Assembly (NCBI GenBank): GCA_023418575.1
Contig: JAEZZM010000038.1
Coordinates: 1-15,481 of the forward strand
Direction of reading: 5' to 3'
Length of the DNA: 15,481 bases
Source: Actinomycetes bacterium
GTDB taxonomy: Bacteria; Actinomycetota; Coriobacteriia; Coriobacteriales; JAEZZM01
Shown: piece after piece, positions 13,075-15,481 of the stretch
How the letters are laid out: each line of letters starts with the position of its first letter
Numbering within the stretch: position 1 is the first letter of the stretch
The notes under the pieces: generated by a model
Databases searched by the model: none
What the model was told of the DNA's origin: nothing
What the model saw: the letters and a program-made list of their open reading frames with translations, nothing else
Made by a program: the position numbers and the translations under genes

Positions 13075-13878
13075 CTAGTGTAAAGCGCGAGGATCTAGAT
13101 AATCTCTTAGCGCATCTCCCATTACATTGAAACAGGCAACTGCAATAAACATTGCAATACCTGGGCCAATAATGAGCCATGGATAGCTTTGAAGCATGCT
13201 TCTTCCAGCACTCATCATTTGACCCAGCTCTGCGGTGGGAGGGCTTGCGCCCAGACCCAAAAAACTCAGAGCAGCTAGCTCCATCATCATAGTCCCTATA
13301 TCTAGGGTGGCAGTTACCAGTATGGGTCCCAAAGTATTTGGCAGGATATGCTGCGCTACTATGTGATGCGAGCTTCCACCTGCCAGCTTTGCCGCAGCAA
13401 TATAATCGCTCGATAGTATCGCCAAGCTTTGGCTACGAGCAATTCGTGCGTATTTGGGCCAGCTAACTAAGGCTAGAGCTAGGATGGCATTCTGTAGACC
13501 TCCCTGCAGAAGGGCAGCAATAGCCAAAGCAAAAACCAAACCGGGAAAAGCTAGGCATATATCAGAGATTCGCATAAGTAGGTTATCTATAATGCCACCC
13601 TTATAAGCGCAGATAAAACCAATGAGGCAACCCAGACTAGTTATGATTAAAACCAAGATGAGACTCGATAAAAGGCTGGTTTGAAGAGCTACAAGGATCC
13701 TAGAAAACATATCACGACCAAAGCGGTCGGTTCCTGCTGGATGTTCTAAAGAGGGGCTTTGCAGCGGGCTAAATATTTGTGCATTTGGATCATGGGGGCA
13801 CAGCAGTTGTGCGGCTAGGGCGATAAGCAAGAGCACTATACTGAATGAAGCACCAATGAGTAGTTTTCTTGTTCTCAT
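13075..13878 (-). CDS. ABC transporter permease, NikC/OppC-type
   Basis: 267-aa membrane permease of the nickel/peptide family. After the first helix it has the family hallmark HPAGTDRFGRDMFSRIL (about 46-62), followed by five more hydrophobic segments. The EAA loop is AAKLAGGSSHHIVAQHILPNTLGPILV, and the family motif LSFLGLGASPPTAELGQMMSAGR is near 205-227; the end, NVMGDALRDYLDPR, is standard for OppC/NikC. Its ATG overlaps the end of the preceding permease gene by 4 bp, so the two are probably translationally coupled and form the channel heterodimer. Confidence 0.93.
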   Translation of the reverse strand: MRTRKLLIGASFSIVLLLIALAAQLLCPHDPNAQIFSPLQSPSLEHPAGTDRFGRDMFSRILVALQTSLLSSLILVLIITSLGCLIGFICAYKGGIIDNLLMRISDICLAFPGLVFALAIAALLQGGLQNAILALALVSWPKYARIARSQSLAILSSDYIAAAKLAGGSSHHIVAQHILPNTLGPILVTATLDIGTMMMELAALSFLGLGASPPTAELGQMMSAGRSMLQSYPWLIIGPGIAMFIAVACFNVMGDALRDYLDPRALH

Positions 13879-14819
13879 AGGCCTTCACCTTCAATCTTGA
13901 TGCGCGGGTCAAGGAGGCGATAAGAGAGATCGGCTATCAGGTTGATGCAGACATACAGTATCGCCATCCACATGACATAGGCCAAAATGATGGGGTAGTC
14001 TCTCATGTAGATGGCATCAACAGCAAGTTTTCCCACGCCATCCCACATAAAAATGGATTCCACTATGGCGCTGCCACCCAAGAGGCTTCCAAGAGAAAGG
14101 CTCAAAAGGGTGACAATGGTGACCAGGCAGGATCTCAGTACACTTTTAACTAGGGTGGTGGTAAATGTAACACCGCGTGCCTGAGCTCCTATTACGTAGT
14201 CCTTACTAAGTTCATCAAGTATGCAGGCACGTAACTGTCGTATATATTTTGCAGACATGGCAATAGCTAAGCTTAAGCTGGGCAAAATAAGGCTTTGAAT
14301 GCTTGTGCCCTGAGAAATTAGAGGCAAGAGATTAAGCTTAATGGCAAAAAAGTACATGAGCAGTAGGGCAACAAAGAAATTAGGCAAGCTGTTGCCTATA
14401 AAACTAGTTAATCTGATGATTTTATCGACAAAACTTCCTTGTTTTACAGCTGCTAAAATCCCCAAAGGTAAAGAAATACATATGGTAAGTAGTAAAGAGG
14501 ATAAGGCAAGTACTATACTTGCTGGAAGTTTAGAGATAAAGAGCGAAAACACATCCTTGCCAGATATATAACTGATTCCCATGTTGCCCTGGACTAGATT
14601 AAAAAGCCAGTTTAGATATTGGGTGAAAAAGGGTTTATCAAGTCCCAAGTCAGATCGGGCTGCATCTATAAGATCCTGGGAGATTAGCATGCCGCTATTT
14701 TCCATCTTTTGTATAACCGCATCGCTGCCCGCTAGGTGCATCATCGTAAAGGTTAAGAAGGTGATGACAAGTATGATAAGCATCAGCTGGGAAAACCTGC
14801 GCAATATATACTTACTCAT
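13875..14819 (-). CDS. ABC transporter permease, NikB/OppB-type
   Basis: 314-aa membrane permease. It starts MSKYILRRFSQLMLIILVITFLTF, typical of OppB/NikB, and has DLGLDKPFFTQYLNWLFNLVQGNMGISY at about 57-84 before the second helix. The EAA loop is VIGAQARGVTFTTTLVKSVLRSCL, then the late family motif ESIFMWDGVGKLAVDAIYMRDYPIILAYV, and the end LSYRLLDPRIKI. The ATG overlaps the methyltransferase stop codon in an ATGA arrangement, so transport genes are translationally coupled to the methyltransferase. Confidence 0.93.
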   Translation of the reverse strand: MSKYILRRFSQLMLIILVITFLTFTMMHLAGSDAVIQKMENSGMLISQDLIDAARSDLGLDKPFFTQYLNWLFNLVQGNMGISYISGKDVFSLFISKLPASIVLALSSLLLTICISLPLGILAAVKQGSFVDKIIRLTSFIGNSLPNFFVALLLMYFFAIKLNLLPLISQGTSIQSLILPSLSLAIAMSAKYIRQLRACILDELSKDYVIGAQARGVTFTTTLVKSVLRSCLVTIVTLLSLSLGSLLGGSAIVESIFMWDGVGKLAVDAIYMRDYPIILAYVMWMAILYVCINLIADLSYRLLDPRIKIEGEGL

Positions 14820-15481
14820 GAGGATAAGCCCTCGGTTTTATTGGCAAGAGAGACTAAGGGCTTTTTTGCTTGTACTAAAAAGAGGGGAGTGGAGGCGTTG
14901 TTTATCCACTCATCCAAAGACCAAAGCTGTTTGTATACTTGAGTGTCTGCGCTTGCTTCAAGCCCCAGATAATTAAGGACGGCTAAATCCCAGGCAGGAC
15001 GCTCTCTTTGTGAAAGGGGTGCTTTTTTAGCCAGGGCTTCCATGGTTACAGTATCTGTGCCGGCTGTATCATCTTGGATACCGGCAAGCTTTACATGCTC
15101 TCGGTCTTGCAAGCGCGCTTCTTTTGCCTGGCTTTTAAAGAGGTAGTGATACCAATTTGCATCAAAGTTTAATAGGAGACCGCCCGGTTTTAATACGCGC
15201 GCCCAATGCTTATAGGCAAGCAGTGGTCGCACAAGATTCCAGCTAAGATTTCGAGAAATTACAAGATCAAAGCTTTCATCAGGAAAATTAAGTTCTTCAG
15301 CATTCATCTGGATAAACTCAATTTCATCTTTAAAAAGGCCTGCATTGCTCCGTGCTTCTTCTAGCATATTGTGCGTGTAATCTATAGCGCTTACCTGGTA
15401 GCCCAGCTGTGCCAAAATAATGGCAAAAAAGCCTGGTCCTGTACCAATGTCTAAGACCTTGATATTCTTTCTTATAAAAAC
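14816..15481 (-). CDS. Class I SAM-dependent methyltransferase, N-terminus cut by window edge
   Basis: The frame stays open to position 15481 and beyond, so the start is outside the window; 221 residues are visible. Reading upstream of a TTG at 15415 the frame gives KVLDIGTGPGFFAIILAQLG, which is methyltransferase motif I (SAM binding), so an internal start there would remove the active site. AIDYTHNML follows as the acidic ribose-binding strand, then IQMNAEELNFPDESFDLVISRNLSWNL as motifs II-III. The C-terminal part (NFDANWYHYLF, LSQRERPAWDLAVLNYLG, ASTPLFLVQAKK) is a family-specific region I recall from methyltransferases encoded beside nickel/peptide ABC genes. It is in one transcript with the permeases (4-bp overlap). 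Substrate unknown; it may act on the imported ligand or on a metal-binding metabolite. Confidence 0.88.
   Translation of the reverse strand, partial: VFIRKNIKVLDIGTGPGFFAIILAQLGYQVSAIDYTHNMLEEARSNAGLFKDEIEFIQMNAEELNFPDESFDLVISRNLSWNLVRPLLAYKHWARVLKPGGLLLNFDANWYHYLFKSQAKEARLQDREHVKLAGIQDDTAGTDTVTMEALAKKAPLSQRERPAWDLAVLNYLGLEASADTQVYKQLWSLDEWINNASTPLFLVQAKKPLVSLANKTEGLSS

Noticed and set aside
3481..13190. GGATAGCT also appears outside its tandem array, at about 3481, 10804, 11868, 12222 and 13182
   Set aside because: Each of these is the codon run AGC TAT CC (Ser-Tyr-Pro) in a minus-strand gene, so shared amino acids and codon preference explain it.
14581..14976. Plus-strand 131-codon frame opposite the permease/methyltransferase junction, and other long antisense frames (for example 1478-1993, 8377-8691)
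   Set aside because: They lie opposite well-supported genes with clear family motifs, and their translations show no family features or ribosome sites.

Overview
The window (roughly 42-45% GC in the lines I sampled) reads as chromosome of an anaerobic, probably Gram-positive bacterium. Supporting signs are purine-rich Shine-Dalgarno sites, Gram-positive style lipoprotein signal peptides on both ABC binding proteins and on a rhodanese, and a DUF438/hemerythrin-like/PAS/DUF1858 protein of the kind found in Clostridia and Coriobacteriia. I cannot resolve the taxon further. I see no tRNA, rRNA, IS element, phage gene or CRISPR array.

Region 1 (1-5843, all minus strand) is transcribed TVP38/TMEM64 membrane protein > nucleoside hydrolase > binding lipoprotein > permease > permease > ATPase, ending in a hairpin at the left edge. 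The transporter resembles the uncharacterised YnjBCD system. In E. coli, YnjBCD genes sit beside two TVP38/TMEM64 genes (ydjX, ydjZ) and a rhodanese (ynjE). Here a rhodanese lipoprotein (6267-6740, plus strand) lies divergently across a 423-bp spacer, so the window seems to hold a condensed relative of that locus with a nucleoside hydrolase added. The spacer carries an array of GGCTATATATA-type repeats and a 5' leader with a repeated 13-mer that could form mutually exclusive helices.

Region 2 (6741-9563) holds a rhodanese terminator, a small unknown minus-strand gene (6908-7156), a repeat-bearing divergent spacer, the DUF438-hemerythrin-PAS-DUF1858 protein (7468-9144), and a small cupin gene (9186-9475) broken by a one-base frameshift.

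Region 3 (9564-15481, minus strand) is a nickel/peptide-family (Nik/Cnt/Opp) ABC operon: methyltransferase (cut by the right edge) > permease > permease > binding lipoprotein > ATPase > ATPase. The first three genes overlap by 4 bp. The two ATPases are short, like NikD/NikE rather than OppD/OppF.

A trait of the whole window is that many spacers carry their own short tandem repeat (13/16 bp, GGCTATA arrays, 8 bp, 10 bp). Two of these repeats contain the stop codon of the gene before them. Separately, the octamer CGATAAAA/TTTTATCG occurs 11 times, in several reading frames and between genes, where fewer than one would be expected by chance.
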